Counted from the stretch's first letter, positions 38,395 to 48,097 are shown. The stretch is DNA of 64,000 nucleotides from Leptospira noumeaensis (GCF_004770765.1 NZ_RQFK01000026.1:620001-684000); one strand, 5' to 3'. The notes: generated by a model from the letters alone, not told the origin. Numbers and translations are program-made.

Positions 38395-39510
38395 TTATTT
38401 TTTTAAACTCACAAGAACTTCATAATGTTGTGTTCTTGGAAAAAAATCAAACAAACCAATATACTGCAATCGGTACCCAATTTTTTCTAACCTTGTAATG
38501 TCCCTTTTTAATGTACTTGGATTGCAGCTAGAATAAACAATTTGTTTTGGTGAAAACATAGAAGCTGATTCAATGATTCCTTCCGTGAGTCCAGCTCTTG
38601 GAGGATTTACAATCCAAATGGGAAATTTTGAAGTATGTTTCGGTAAATGTTTTTGATACAAATCGCTGACTTCATATTCAAACTGCAACGCATTGTTAGT
38701 TTTGGCATTTTCCTTTGCATACCGAATACTTTTTTCATGAGATTCGATTCCGTATAGGGAGGCAATTTTTTCCCGAATGGAAATGCCAATGCTTCCAGAA
38801 CCACAGAATAATTCTAGAATGTTGGCCGAATCTGGTATGAGAAATTTGATTTTTGAAAGCCACGGTTCTAAAAGGAATTTATTGATTTGAAAGAATCCAC
38901 GTTCGGGGACTTTGAGTTTAGTATTAAAAACACTGATTTCTGTTTGGTCCCTTTCATAATTCACAACCGATTTTGACGAAAGCCTTAGTTGGATGGATTT
39001 TTGTTTGGCTACCGATTTTTTTATCCCTTGTGGAATTTCAGCCCATAACAATCGTTTATCGACAGTTTTACAAACCGATTGAGATTCGTTCACAATCCGA
39101 TGGCTATTTTTTGCAAAATATCCAATTTCTTTTCCATTTGATTGCCACTGCACATTGTTTCGGTATTCGTTTTCCGGTCCGGTCACTACTTCAATTTTCC
39201 CGGTCCATTCAGGAAACATCGCTTTTAGGAGTGAAGTTTTGATTTTGATCTCATCTTGGTAAGAAATATGGCGATAACTGCATCCACCACATTCCGTAAA
39301 CACAGAACAATCAGATGGGATTCTGGATTCTGCAGATTCAATCACCTCAGAAACAGTTCCAAACCATTCTTTGTTTCCAGTTTTATAAAGACTTATGTCT
39401 ACTAATTCACCAGGGATTCCGCCTTCTACAAAGACGGCATGACCCTCATGATGCGCTAAACAGAAGCCACCATTCACCCACTTTTCTAGTTTTATACGCA
39501 ACTTTTCCAT
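38395..39510 (-). CDS. TrmA/RumA-type RNA (uracil-5-)-methyltransferase
   Basis: 371 residues. Methylates a uridine in tRNA or rRNA with SAM. A short N-terminal TRAM-like region is followed by the Fe-S cysteines (DCSVFTECGGC), the SAM motif LELFCGSGSIG, NPPRAGL, and the catalytic Cys in YSSCNPSTL; a Glu in TQHYEV is the base. Which uridine it modifies (tRNA U54 or a 23S site) is not decidable here. It is adjacent to four tRNA genes. Confidence 0.92.
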   Translation of the reverse strand: MEKLRIKLEKWVNGGFCLAHHEGHAVFVEGGIPGELVDISLYKTGNKEWFGTVSEVIESAESRIPSDCSVFTECGGCSYRHISYQDEIKIKTSLLKAMFPEWTGKIEVVTGPENEYRNNVQWQSNGKEIGYFAKNSHRIVNESQSVCKTVDKRLLWAEIPQGIKKSVAKQKSIQLRLSSKSVVNYERDQTEISVFNTKLKVPERGFFQINKFLLEPWLSKIKFLIPDSANILELFCGSGSIGISIREKIASLYGIESHEKSIRYAKENAKTNNALQFEYEVSDLYQKHLPKHTSKFPIWIVNPPRAGLTEGIIESASMFSPKQIVYSSCNPSTLKRDITRLEKIGYRLQYIGLFDFFPRTQHYEVLVSLKK

Positions 39511-39538
39511 TCTCTAGAACCATTCATTGAATATTCAA

Positions 39539-39566
39539 TTGACACTGCACTCGCATTTAACATAAC
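39539..39566 (+). promoter_or_regulatory. Sigma-70-type promoter for the serine tRNA genes
   Basis: A perfect TTGACA (39539-39544) is followed 16 bases later by CATAAC (39561-39566), a 4 of 6 match to TATAAT. The first tRNA begins 14 bases further on. The strong -35 and close spacing are typical of stable RNA promoters. Confidence 0.6.
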
Positions 39567-39580
39567 GGATAGGTACTCTT

Positions 39581-39664
<84 letters not shown>

Positions 39665-39671
39665 AGTCGCT

Positions 39672-39759
<88 letters not shown>

Positions 39760-39769
39760 TGATACTGCC

Positions 39770-40201
39770 ATGAATACCGCCCAAATCAAAGAAAAAATCC
39801 AGAAACTCAAGGCTTACTTACTCACTGAGGAAGCTGCAAAAATTTTTGCTGTTTTACCTTTGTATTTCTCTTGGGTACCCGTTTTTACTTGGAAACGAAG
39901 TGTTCCCGAATTTGTGACAGTTTGTTTGTATTCTGCAGTTAATACTTGTTTGTTCTTGCTGATCCTTCTATTTGCACAAGTTGTCTCCGCTCTACCCTTT
40001 GTTGGGCTTTATTTGGCTGCAACCATCCACTTAATTTCTATACTACTTTATCTAGGAATTTCTGGATTTTTGATTTACTCCATCCGCTTTAAAAAAAGCA
40101 TAGAGATACCCGTTCTTTTGGACTGGGTAAAAGTGCTTCAAGCATTCATTGCGCCCATAGCTCAACTGGATAGAGTATCTGACTACGGATCAGAAGGTTA
40201 G
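39770..40201 (+). CDS. Small membrane protein whose frame ends inside tRNA-Arg
   Basis: 143 residues from the ATG at 39770; the frame open further upstream runs through the serine tRNA and is not coding. About three transmembrane segments (from residue 25 to 105) resemble Tic20/DUF4870-like small proteins. The last 17 codons lie within tRNA-Arg and the TAG stop at 40199 is in its variable region, so the extreme C-terminus is a translation of the tRNA. It may have lost its own stop, or the overlap may be genuine. Confidence 0.65.
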   Translation: MNTAQIKEKIQKLKAYLLTEEAAKIFAVLPLYFSWVPVFTWKRSVPEFVTVCLYSAVNTCLFLLILLFAQVVSALPFVGLYLAATIHLISILLYLGISGFLIYSIRFKKSIEIPVLLDWVKVLQAFIAPIAQLDRVSDYGSEG

Positions 40202-40224
40202 AGGTTCAAATCCTCTTGGGCGCA
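40151..40224 (+). tRNA. tRNA-Arg (anticodon ACG)
   Basis: 74 bases. The acceptor GCGCCCA pairs with TGGGCGC, discriminator A. The loop CTACGGA gives ACG, the anticodon whose A34 is edited to inosine. The next gene, a tadA homologue, starts one base after it. CCA is not encoded. Its 5' half overlaps the end of a membrane-protein frame. Confidence 0.97.
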
Positions 40225-40225
40225 C

Positions 40226-40666
40226 GTGGAAACATTCGACTCGTTTCTAAAACGATACTCGGAAGCGGTTTCCAACCATCCTGACGAAATTCCCTCTTAT
40301 TCAGAAATCATCACAAAAGACGGTCAAGTTGTGTCCTCTGCTTTTAATTCCGTCGAACAAACATTAAATCCCACAAAACATAGCGAAATTTTAGCAATGG
40401 AAGATGCCCTTTCTAAAACAGAAGGTCGTTATCTCACAGATCATATTTTGATTACAGCTCTTGAGCCATGTTTGCTTTGTGCAGGTGCCATTTTACGAAT
40501 GAAAATTCCTGAAGTGGTTTATTTTGTTCCGGCAAAACCGGGCGAAGGAATTTCCTCTTACACAACCGAGTCCATTTATTTATTGAATCATTTTCCCAAA
40601 TGCACTCTCATCCCAAGATCCCACATAAAATTCGAATTTCTGAGTTTTTTCAAAGAGAAAAGGTAG
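40226..40666 (+). CDS. tadA: tRNA-specific adenosine deaminase-like protein
   Basis: 146 residues with a GTG start one base after tRNA-Arg(ACG). It has the zinc deaminase core: His52 and Glu54 in PTKHSEI, and Cys82/Cys85 in EPCLLCAGAIL, the TadA form of PCxxC. Such enzymes convert A34 of tRNA-Arg(ACG) to inosine. The sequence is more divergent than typical TadA (HSE rather than HAE, and an Asn/Ser-rich N-terminus), so another nucleoside deaminase is possible, though the location favours tRNA editing. Confidence 0.82.
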   Translation: METFDSFLKRYSEAVSNHPDEIPSYSEIITKDGQVVSSAFNSVEQTLNPTKHSEILAMEDALSKTEGRYLTDHILITALEPCLLCAGAILRMKIPEVVYFVPAKPGEGISSYTTESIYLLNHFPKCTLIPRSHIKFEFLSFFKEKR

Positions 40667-40711
40667 AATTCTAATGACGGTTTCTTTTTATGGAAGCCAG
40701 TAGAAACCATT

Positions 40712-40798
<87 letters not shown>

Positions 40799-41028
40799 GG
40801 TTCTACTCTTTCTTCATTTCTAATCCTAAAGTTTCGAATGACCGAAACCTTGCTTTGTCTCAGAAATCTCCCATATTCCTTGAAACTTCCCGAGATCCAG
40901 TCGCCGCAATTTTAAGAAGAAAATATCCAATACAACTGTAAATATTTCATTGCCTCCAACATACGAACTTACAGGATCAAAGTGATTCACAAATTTTCCT
41001 TTTCTTATCTTTTGAGACACGGACTTAC

Positions 41029-42537
41029 ATGAGCGAAAACCACCAAGTACTCTTTCGAAAATACAGACCTCAATTCTTTCGTGATGTAATTTATCAGGAT
41101 CTTGCGGTTGGTTCTTTACAAAATGCATTTAAATCGAAAAAGATTGGCCATGCTTATATTTTCATTGGCCCCCGCGGTGTTGGTAAAACAACCATCGCGA
41201 GAATTCTAGCCAAACGTCTCAATTGTGAAAGGCCAGATGGTGTTGAACCTTGTAACGAATGTACCTCTTGTTTGGAAATCACCAAGGGAAATTCAAATGA
41301 TGTATTTGAAATCGATGCCGCTTCCAACAGTGGTGTGGATAATATCCGAGAATTACGCGAAAATGTAAAATTCAATGCAATGGGTGGAAAGTACCGCGTT
41401 TATATTTTGGATGAGGTTCATATGTTAAGTGGAGCGGCTTTTAACGCTCTCCTCAAAACCTTAGAAGAACCACCTGCTCATGTTGTTTTTATTTTAGCGA
41501 CCACCGAATATCATAAAATTCCAGAGACCATTCTTTCCCGTTGCCAAGACTTCCATTTTAGAAAAGTACCTGTCACCGTTTTACAAAATTACATCGAAAC
41601 TCTTTGTGAAAAAGAGAATTTGAAATACGATTCAGAAGGATTGTTCTGGATTGCAAAAAAAGGTGATGGTTCCGTTCGCGACACACTTTCCTTTATGGAA
41701 CAAGCGGTTATTTTTACGGATGGAAACCTAACAGGTGTCAAACTTAGAAAAATGATTGGGTATCATGGAATTGATACCTTTACAGATTTTCTAAATCAAT
41801 TACTTGATTCCTCCCAAAGTGCACAAATTTTTGAAACTCTCGAAAATCTTTTCCAAGCAGGAATTGATCTTGGTAAGTTTGTTTGGGATTTTATTGAATT
41901 TTTGAATTCTCTTCTTCTCATCAAAGACAATTTGGCAGATAGAGAATCAATTAACATCCCTCAAGAGGATTTGCAAAAATTAAAACAAAACTACAGAGAA
42001 CTTGATCGTGAAGTTTTAGTTTTACTCGCAGAACGTATTTTTTCCGTACATGAAAAATTGAATCTGATGAAACTTCGCAGTTCTTACGAGATGAAAGTTT
42101 ATTTAGAAATTCAGTTTCGTAAGTTAATTTTGGATCGCGAAAAACCAAGTGTGTCGGGATTACTTGCTAAAATTTCAGAACTCACTAAACTGGTACAAGG
42201 TGATATCTCTCATATCCCTGACAATTTAGAGACTCCCAAAAAAGCAGCTACCGCAACTACTGCTGCTACACAAAAACAAGATACTGTAACGAACACACAA
42301 CCAGAACCGACAAAAACCATTTCGGAAAAACCAGTAGAGAATCGAGAACCGGAAATAAAACAACCTTCGCAGCCAAAATCAAATTTGGATGTAGAAATAA
42401 AACAAACGTCTGAACCAAAACCAAATCCTCCGAAACCAGCCGAGACAACACAATCCAGCCCAGAAGACATGGAAAAACTTTTGAAAGAAAAGTTCTCTGG
42501 GATGGAAGTTGATCCCAACCAATTTAAGAATTTATAA
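41029..42537 (+). CDS. dnaX: DNA polymerase III gamma/tau subunit
   Basis: 502 residues. Clamp-loader ATPase: Walker A GPRGVGKT (47-54), the zinc Cys cluster (Cys66, 75, 78, 81), DEVH, and the sensor ILATTEYHK. The region after about residue 395 is low-complexity and rich in Pro, Lys and Thr, probably the linker and tau-like tail. An A7-GG run near 41656 lies inside domain code, not at the end, so I do not infer programmed frameshifting. Followed at 42552 by ybaB. Confidence 0.96.
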   Translation: MSENHQVLFRKYRPQFFRDVIYQDLAVGSLQNAFKSKKIGHAYIFIGPRGVGKTTIARILAKRLNCERPDGVEPCNECTSCLEITKGNSNDVFEIDAASNSGVDNIRELRENVKFNAMGGKYRVYILDEVHMLSGAAFNALLKTLEEPPAHVVFILATTEYHKIPETILSRCQDFHFRKVPVTVLQNYIETLCEKENLKYDSEGLFWIAKKGDGSVRDTLSFMEQAVIFTDGNLTGVKLRKMIGYHGIDTFTDFLNQLLDSSQSAQIFETLENLFQAGIDLGKFVWDFIEFLNSLLLIKDNLADRESINIPQEDLQKLKQNYRELDREVLVLLAERIFSVHEKLNLMKLRSSYEMKVYLEIQFRKLILDREKPSVSGLLAKISELTKLVQGDISHIPDNLETPKKAATATTAATQKQDTVTNTQPEPTKTISEKPVENREPEIKQPSQPKSNLDVEIKQTSEPKPNPPKPAETTQSSPEDMEKLLKEKFSGMEVDPNQFKNL

Positions 42538-42551
42538 GTCCAAAAGGTACC

Positions 42552-42923
42552 ATGGGAATTTTTGATCAAATGAAACAAATGCGAGAAGCATTCTCGCAAC
42601 TCGGTAACATCAAAGAAAAACAAGAAGAACTCGCAAAGCGCCTAGCTCAGATTCGAGTAACGGCGTCCGCAGGAGCAGGGATGGTAGAAGTAACGGCAAC
42701 TGCTGACGGAATTCTTACTAATCTCAACATCAATCCCATCATGTTCAATGCTGATGACAAAAAAATGTTAGAAGATCTAATTCTTTCTGCTACGAACGAA
42801 GTACAAAGAAAAGCCAAAGAAACAATGGCTCATGAAATGAAAAATGTTCTGGGATTCAATCCAAGTGATTTTGAAGGAGTGTTCAACCAACTCCAAAAGG
42901 ATGGAGGGTTCCCACCTGTCTGA
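42552..42923 (+). CDS. YbaB/EbfC-family nucleoid-associated protein
   Basis: 123 residues. It is between dnaX and recR, the classical order. The fold starts with a long helix (MKQMREAFSQLGNIKEKQEELAKRLAQI) and strands AGAGMVEVTATADG. These proteins bind DNA as dimers. The C-terminal VFNQLQKDGGFPPV overlaps the start of recR. Confidence 0.93.
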   Translation: MGIFDQMKQMREAFSQLGNIKEKQEELAKRLAQIRVTASAGAGMVEVTATADGILTNLNINPIMFNADDKKMLEDLILSATNEVQRKAKETMAHEMKNVLGFNPSDFEGVFNQLQKDGGFPPV

Positions 42924-43509
42924 TCCACAATTTCAAAAACTAATCCAATCTTTTTCAAGCCTTCCTGGAATTGGAAAAAAAAGTGCTACAAGGATCGGAT
43001 TCCATATTTTACGAATGGATCCATCAACATTCCGTTCCTGGCTTTCAAACATAGAAGAGGCCAAAACCAAACTTCGGTTTTGCGATGAATGCGGCGGACT
43101 CACAGAAGATGCTGTATGTTCTATATGTTTGTCTGACAGAAGAGAGACAGGAATTCTATGCGTTGTCGAACAACCAGAAGATATTTTCTTTATTGAAAAC
43201 ACAAAAGAATATGTTGGAAAATATCATGTACTCAATGGAGCCATTTCACCTTTAGATGGAATTGGCCCTGATCAATTACGAATTCGCCAACTCATCCATC
43301 GATTAGAAGATGGAGAAATCAAAGAAGTTCTAATCGCAACGAACCCTACACTCGAAGGGGACGCAACCGCATCCTACCTTTCCACAGTGATCAAACCAAT
43401 GGAAATTAAAATTACAAGAATTGCCCATGGAATCACCATTGGTGGTACGTTAGAATATTCTGACCAATACACTTTAGGTAAAGCAATCAAGTCAAGGTTA
43501 ACTTTATAA
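42901..43509 (+). CDS. recR: Recombination protein RecR
   Basis: 202 residues from the ATG at 42901; a CTG at 42916 has the better ribosome spacing (GGAGGG) and would give a start closer to LSDPQFQKLIQSF. RecR forms a DNA clamp with RecO in gap repair. Visible: the helix-hairpin-helix LPGIGKKSATR, the zinc Cys pattern CDECGG...CSIC, and a Toprim domain starting GILCVVEQPED. It overlaps ybaB by 23 bases. Confidence 0.94.
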   Translation: MEGSHLSDPQFQKLIQSFSSLPGIGKKSATRIGFHILRMDPSTFRSWLSNIEEAKTKLRFCDECGGLTEDAVCSICLSDRRETGILCVVEQPEDIFFIENTKEYVGKYHVLNGAISPLDGIGPDQLRIRQLIHRLEDGEIKEVLIATNPTLEGDATASYLSTVIKPMEIKITRIAHGITIGGTLEYSDQYTLGKAIKSRLTL

Positions 43510-43537
43510 CATTAACTGATATTATGCGAATGTTGTA

Positions 43538-43948
43538 TCAACTCTCTGCTAGAGTTTTGATTTTTACTTTGGCTATATTTAACCATTCGATTGTACTTTC
43601 ATAGTAGTCTTTAGCATCAGGAAGAGGGGAAAAAACGCCGATTTCAAATTTTAGAACAGCATCATCCTCTTTTGTTAAAGTATATCGGTAACTAACATCA
43701 TAGTCGGAGGGATCTAATTTAACTTTTGGTAAATATAAGTTAAGTTTCAAAGTTTTTAATTCATCAAATTCAGTCACAACCATCCTGGCGTGCCCTTCCC
43801 ATTCTACAACAGAATTCAATCTTAACGATCCTCCCGAATAATTTTCAGGAATATCGTCCCATACTTTGATAAACTTTGGATTTGTGAGTATATCCCAAAT
43901 CTTATGAATTGGAGCCTTAACTGATATTTAATCGATTACTTTTAACAT
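43538..43948 (-). pseudogene. SRPBCC-domain gene with a stop at codon 7
   Basis: On the minus strand an AAGGGA ribosome site precedes ATG at 43948, then six codons (MLKVID) and TAA at 43930-43928. The same frame continues without further stops as ISVKAPIHKIWDILTNPKF... to 43538, about 129 residues. That is a normal start of an SRPBCC/AHSA1 domain (the KAPIHKIWDIL element). The alternative start, a TTG at 43819, would omit the first strand and helix of the fold. So the gene is probably inactivated by one nonsense change, unless the stop is read through or an unusual start is used. Confidence 0.75.
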
Positions 43949-44047
43949 ATCATTCCCTTTGTAATTGATAAGTTTTTGCACGATATCTTCATGATTCGAA
44001 TTTACAACTTGAATCACATTAAAATACAAAAATAGTCAAGTATTCAA

Positions 44048-44308
44048 TTAAAATCCACATCCAGGGAGTGAAGTCTGCGCCCCGCAAACATAAAGACATT
44101 GTAAATACATGTCAGAACAGAGGTTCCTAGGTTTATTTGAATCCGAACATGTGGAAAAATATAAAGCCATCATAGATATACAAATAGATTCAAATTTTTT
44201 ATCTGACTTTTCCTTCTCTCTTTCTTCTTTGCTCTCAAATGAATTGAATGCAGAACAATTCACCAAAAATGAAAAAATCAAAATAATTTGAATTAACCAA
44301 ATCTTCAA
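44048..44308 (-). CDS. Small Cys-rich lipoprotein
   Basis: 86 residues. TTG start with AAGG seven bases upstream. The lipobox LVNC gives Cys18. After a charged spacer there are six more Cys (SICISM, STCSD, NLCSD, LQCLY, VCGAQ, GCGF) in a 45-residue domain, consistent with three disulphides. I do not recognise a family. It lies downstream of the OMP gene at 44372, perhaps cotranscribed. Confidence 0.78.
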   Translation of the reverse strand: MKIWLIQIILIFSFLVNCSAFNSFESKEEREKEKSDKKFESICISMMALYFSTCSDSNKPRNLCSDMYLQCLYVCGAQTSLPGCGF

Positions 44309-44371
44309 TTTTGTACCTTCTGAATTTATAATCCTGATCGTAGAAAGTGAATAAAGAAAATGTTCAATATT

Positions 44372-45922
44372 TTAAAACCGATGTTCGAACACAATGAATG
44401 CTTCTCGTAACACGCGCCCATATTTGGAATCAAGCAATACAAAAAGAGCATCCCCAGCTACGAAATAACCAGATCGAAAAATAATTTGGAAGTCTGATGT
44501 TACGTTATAACGAATATTAAAATTATATTCCATCCCCATATAAGTGGATGTTCTATATCCATTCAGTTCACTAAACTCGCGATTGATACGTATCTCAGGG
44601 GATTTTGTTGCCCACAATTGATAGTAACCCAACGTGAATTGATATGGTTCAAAGGCAATGATATTAGAATAAAAACCATACTCATTCAAACCAGAAAAAC
44701 TAGAACCATTGAACAAAGCATAACCACCTGTAAAGTCCGTTGCTATGTTTGAAATTGAAAATCCGGGAGCTAAAGTTCTGTATCCATTTCCTTTCAAATT
44801 GGCTTCGTGGCCTTTTTCATCGTAACCAGGTCTTCCCGTTGTTCCAAGAGCAATCAAATTAAAGTTTAACGACTCACTCCAACGGTAGGTAAATTGAAAA
44901 TCATACATTCCACCTTTGATAAAATTTCTCTGTGTCGTATTATAAATAGTAACATCGTTACTATCAGTAACAGCACGAAGTTTTTTAACCGTTCCTGTAT
45001 TTAAAATTCCATGAACAATAAATGAAAATTTTTGAAAATTAAATTCATTATGAAGTCCATACCAAGCAAGTCTTGCGGTTTCATTATCGGATTTATCATT
45101 GTCATCCAAAAAGTAGGCATACACTTCATTTCGAATATTGCGAAAGTATTCAAATTTTAAACGATTATAGTAAATATTGGAACTTTGGTAATTTTTATCC
45201 GCGAATCCATTTTTATCTACATCCATAAAACTTTGGTCGCGTGCCCGTAAAATTCCACCTTCCAATGACAAACGTAAAAATTGAAAGTTTTTAAGAATAC
45301 TAACGCCTGTTCCAGTTGAAAATAAAACACGTCCTTGTGCGGAACTAAAAAGTTGTTGTCCAACTTTGATAAAGAGCCCGGACTCAGGTATTCGAAAGTT
45401 CAAATACAAAAAGTTGGTTTGCACATTCACTGCAGCCGTGCGACCTCTTTCCCCACCGGATCCTGGACCAACAAGTCCAGGATCAAATCCATCAGGCCCA
45501 GTAGCACGTAATCCCTTTCCACCAAAAGGAATATCACCGACTTGCATCCCCCAGACTCCTTCCACATATTTGTTAGCGGAAAAACTCATGTTATATAAAA
45601 ACCTAGAATCGTAATAACTTACGTCTTCCTTTCTTCGAGTGATTTGGCTAGGTAAACCTTGTTGTCTTCTTTCTAAATCCGATTGGATTGTTTGTTGTTC
45701 CGCTTGTTGGCGTTCTGTATTTTCTTTTTCTAAATTATTGATTGGTGTAACGGGAGTTTTTCTTTCTAATAAAACATCTCGTCCAACGTTTGTCGCCCGA
45801 ACCCTAAAGGAACCATTAAAATTCATAAAAGTTCTTTGTGATTCTTCTTCCTGCGCGATCAAAAGACCTGACGGAATCAAAAGAAAAACTAAACTGAAGA
45901 AGAATAAATTTCGTAATGACAT
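44372..45922 (-). CDS. Predicted outer-membrane porin-like protein
   Basis: 516 residues. The signal ends near LIAQ-EE. An N-terminal Glu/Gln-rich linker (NTERQQAEQQTIQSDLERRQQ) precedes a long beta-rich domain ending in REAFIVFEHRF, a classical barrel C-terminus. It resembles alginate-export-like barrels in strand pattern, but the substrate is unknown. Six bases after the amino-acid-binding protein gene. Confidence 0.82.
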   Translation of the reverse strand: MSLRNLFFFSLVFLLIPSGLLIAQEEESQRTFMNFNGSFRVRATNVGRDVLLERKTPVTPINNLEKENTERQQAEQQTIQSDLERRQQGLPSQITRRKEDVSYYDSRFLYNMSFSANKYVEGVWGMQVGDIPFGGKGLRATGPDGFDPGLVGPGSGGERGRTAAVNVQTNFLYLNFRIPESGLFIKVGQQLFSSAQGRVLFSTGTGVSILKNFQFLRLSLEGGILRARDQSFMDVDKNGFADKNYQSSNIYYNRLKFEYFRNIRNEVYAYFLDDNDKSDNETARLAWYGLHNEFNFQKFSFIVHGILNTGTVKKLRAVTDSNDVTIYNTTQRNFIKGGMYDFQFTYRWSESLNFNLIALGTTGRPGYDEKGHEANLKGNGYRTLAPGFSISNIATDFTGGYALFNGSSFSGLNEYGFYSNIIAFEPYQFTLGYYQLWATKSPEIRINREFSELNGYRTSTYMGMEYNFNIRYNVTSDFQIIFRSGYFVAGDALFVLLDSKYGRVLREAFIVFEHRF

Positions 45923-45928
45923 TTCAGT

Positions 45929-46792
45929 TTATTCTTTTTTTACCCATTGGTTTGATTTAAAATATTTGTTGATCAAACCTTGGATTTTTCCTGTACGTTT
46001 TAATTCTTTGATAAAGAAATTTAAATTATAAAGAAATTCAACATCTCGTTTTGCTGTGGCCATACTGATATGATCTTCTTGCACAACTCCCAAAATTGGC
46101 AAATAGTTGGCTCTTAGAGAAGAATCTTTTTGTAAAAGTGCCTGAATGTAAAACGAATCCGCCACGAATGCATTTACATTATTTTTCTTTAATTCACTTA
46201 AGGCAGCTTCGTTAGTAAAATAAGAAAAGGTTTGTGCCTTAGGAAAGGCATCACGTAAAAATTGATGGTTCGAACTGTTTGCAAGTACTGAATAAGAAAT
46301 TCCTGTAATATTTGTTAGGTCATTTAAGTTTCGAAACAATTGTACAGTTACGATTTGTCCTTCTGGTTCTGGTGGTAAAGCTGTTCGATTCACTAGTGCG
46401 GCCGGAGTCGAAATCAAATAAGGATCTGTAAAATACACGTCTCTAAATCGATTGATAGAAGATGAAATTCCTGCCATAGCAATTTGCGTATCACCTTTTT
46501 CTAACATCCTTGCATGTTGGTCGAAGGTGCGAAGTGGAATAATTTTTAAATCAACGTCTAAAAATTTTGCATATTCCTGAGCTAACTCAACATCTAACCC
46601 CGGAAAATTGGGATTGGGATTTTCAATATAAAACGGATCGTAAAATTCATTCACAGAAACTGTAAGCGTTTTTGTTTTTTTTATTTTTTCTAAAACTTGG
46701 CTCGCTTGCGCAGAAATAGAATTAGAGAACAAAATTACCAAAATGGAAACAAATCCAAAATTTCGAACCTTAATAAGAAACAACATCCCCAT
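45929..46792 (-). CDS. Family 3 extracellular solute-binding protein
   Basis: 287 residues. A signal ends near SISAQ. The Venus-flytrap features are GLDVELAQEYAKFLDVDLKIIPL, the MLEKGDTQIAMAGISSS hinge, and FTDPYL. It probably binds an amino acid or similar small molecule. No ABC permease is adjacent; the neighbours are an OmpA-type protein and a barrel, so it may work with transport genes elsewhere or serve sensing. Confidence 0.85.
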   Translation of the reverse strand: MGMLFLIKVRNFGFVSILVILFSNSISAQASQVLEKIKKTKTLTVSVNEFYDPFYIENPNPNFPGLDVELAQEYAKFLDVDLKIIPLRTFDQHARMLEKGDTQIAMAGISSSINRFRDVYFTDPYLISTPAALVNRTALPPEPEGQIVTVQLFRNLNDLTNITGISYSVLANSSNHQFLRDAFPKAQTFSYFTNEAALSELKKNNVNAFVADSFYIQALLQKDSSLRANYLPILGVVQEDHISMATAKRDVEFLYNLNFFIKELKRTGKIQGLINKYFKSNQWVKKE

Positions 46793-46828
46793 TACCTTTT
46801 CTTCGGAAATGGAAACGGCAAGGAAAAA

Positions 46829-48097
46829 TTAAGGATCTATTAGGACAAATTCGGTGCGCCGATTTTTTTTAGAGGAAACCTCGTCAGTTGCCTGCACCAC
46901 TGGTTGAGTTGGTCCTTTCCCGTCGGTCACCAAACGTTTGGGATCCACACCTTTAGAGACTAAATATTGTTTAACGGATTCCGCTCTTTCCTTGGAGAGA
47001 ACCATATTGTCTTCAAATGTACCTGTTAAATCAGTATGACCAATAATCTTCATTTTTTTATCAGAATTTTCATGTAAAAAATCGACGATGGCATCCAAAG
47101 GAACGGATGATTCTGGTTTTAAAATGGAAGAAGCCCTTTCAAAATATACAGAGTCCAAAGATATTTTTTTGGTTTCCTCAAGTTTCTTTTGCACTAGATT
47201 TTCTTGTTTAGGAACGGAAGCCGTAAAAAGATCAAACGACCTTCCCTCCACCCTTCTACAAAACAAAAATGTTTTTTTTACCTGTTGGAAAACAATATAT
47301 GCTTCGTCTTCGTTTGAGTTAATAGGAGATCCTAAATTCTCTATATCCTTAAACGAATCCCCATCAATTTTTGCCATGTATAAATCGAACCCGCCATAAC
47401 CGCCAGGACGATTCGAGGAAAAAAACAAAATACTACCATCATCATTGAAGGCAGCCGCAATGGTCGCATAATTATCATTAATTGGAGATGGTAAGAGTTT
47501 TGGCTTTGACCATTTATCTCCTCTGTATTGGCTAAAATAGACTTTTGCCAAATTTGGTTTTCCAAATGGATATCTTGTAAAAAGTAAAGTATCACCGAGG
47601 AGATGTGGATTTTCTTCTATTTCTTCTGTGTTGATGGGAGCAGGTAATGCAACGGGACTACCCCATTCTTTTCCATTCCAGTTTGATACATACAAATCCC
47701 GAGAAATTCCAACCTTTCCATCAGGTAACACCACTTCGACAGATCCATCACGATTCGATGATAAAAGAAGTGTTTTTCCATCTCTCGATATAAAGGGGCT
47801 TTGGTCATCGAATGGCGAATTCAAAACATCTACCTCTTCTGGAAAATCCCAAGTCCCATCTTTTTTTCTTTCCGATTTAAAAATCTCCGTATAACCACGA
47901 TTAGAACGTTTGGAATAAAAATATAAGGTTTTTGCATCCGGAGTCATCGTTGGACCAAATTCTTGGAACTCTGTATTGATTGGGCCTTGGATCGGGGCCA
48001 CAAGTAGAGTCGGTTCGTTCCCTTGAGTTTGGCTATAAATGCGAAGGGGAGAAGAAATTGAGATAAACATAAAGATCGAAACAAATAGATAAAACAT
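46829..48097 (-). CDS. PD40-repeat protein with OmpA-family C-terminus
   Basis: 422 residues from the ATG at 48097, which begins a good signal peptide (FYLFVSIFMFISISSPLRIYSQ). The same frame runs upstream to 48403 but covers a palindromic element, so the longer form is unlikely. The middle holds PD40 beta-propeller repeats (SRDGKTLLLSSNRDG, DDGSILFFSSNRPGGYGGFDLYMA). The C-terminal OmpA domain has the peptidoglycan pattern IGHTDLTG...NMVLSKERAESVKQYL and ends KNRRTEFVLIDP. It should anchor the outer membrane to peptidoglycan. Confidence 0.88.
   Translation of the reverse strand: MFYLFVSIFMFISISSPLRIYSQTQGNEPTLLVAPIQGPINTEFQEFGPTMTPDAKTLYFYSKRSNRGYTEIFKSERKKDGTWDFPEEVDVLNSPFDDQSPFISRDGKTLLLSSNRDGSVEVVLPDGKVGISRDLYVSNWNGKEWGSPVALPAPINTEEIEENPHLLGDTLLFTRYPFGKPNLAKVYFSQYRGDKWSKPKLLPSPINDNYATIAAAFNDDGSILFFSSNRPGGYGGFDLYMAKIDGDSFKDIENLGSPINSNEDEAYIVFQQVKKTFLFCRRVEGRSFDLFTASVPKQENLVQKKLEETKKISLDSVYFERASSILKPESSVPLDAIVDFLHENSDKKMKIIGHTDLTGTFEDNMVLSKERAESVKQYLVSKGVDPKRLVTDGKGPTQPVVQATDEVSSKKNRRTEFVLIDP

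Noticed and set aside
41640..41670. A-run in dnaX as a programmed frameshift site
   Set aside because: It lies in conserved domain code near residue 210, too early to make a gamma form, and the reading frame continues normally.
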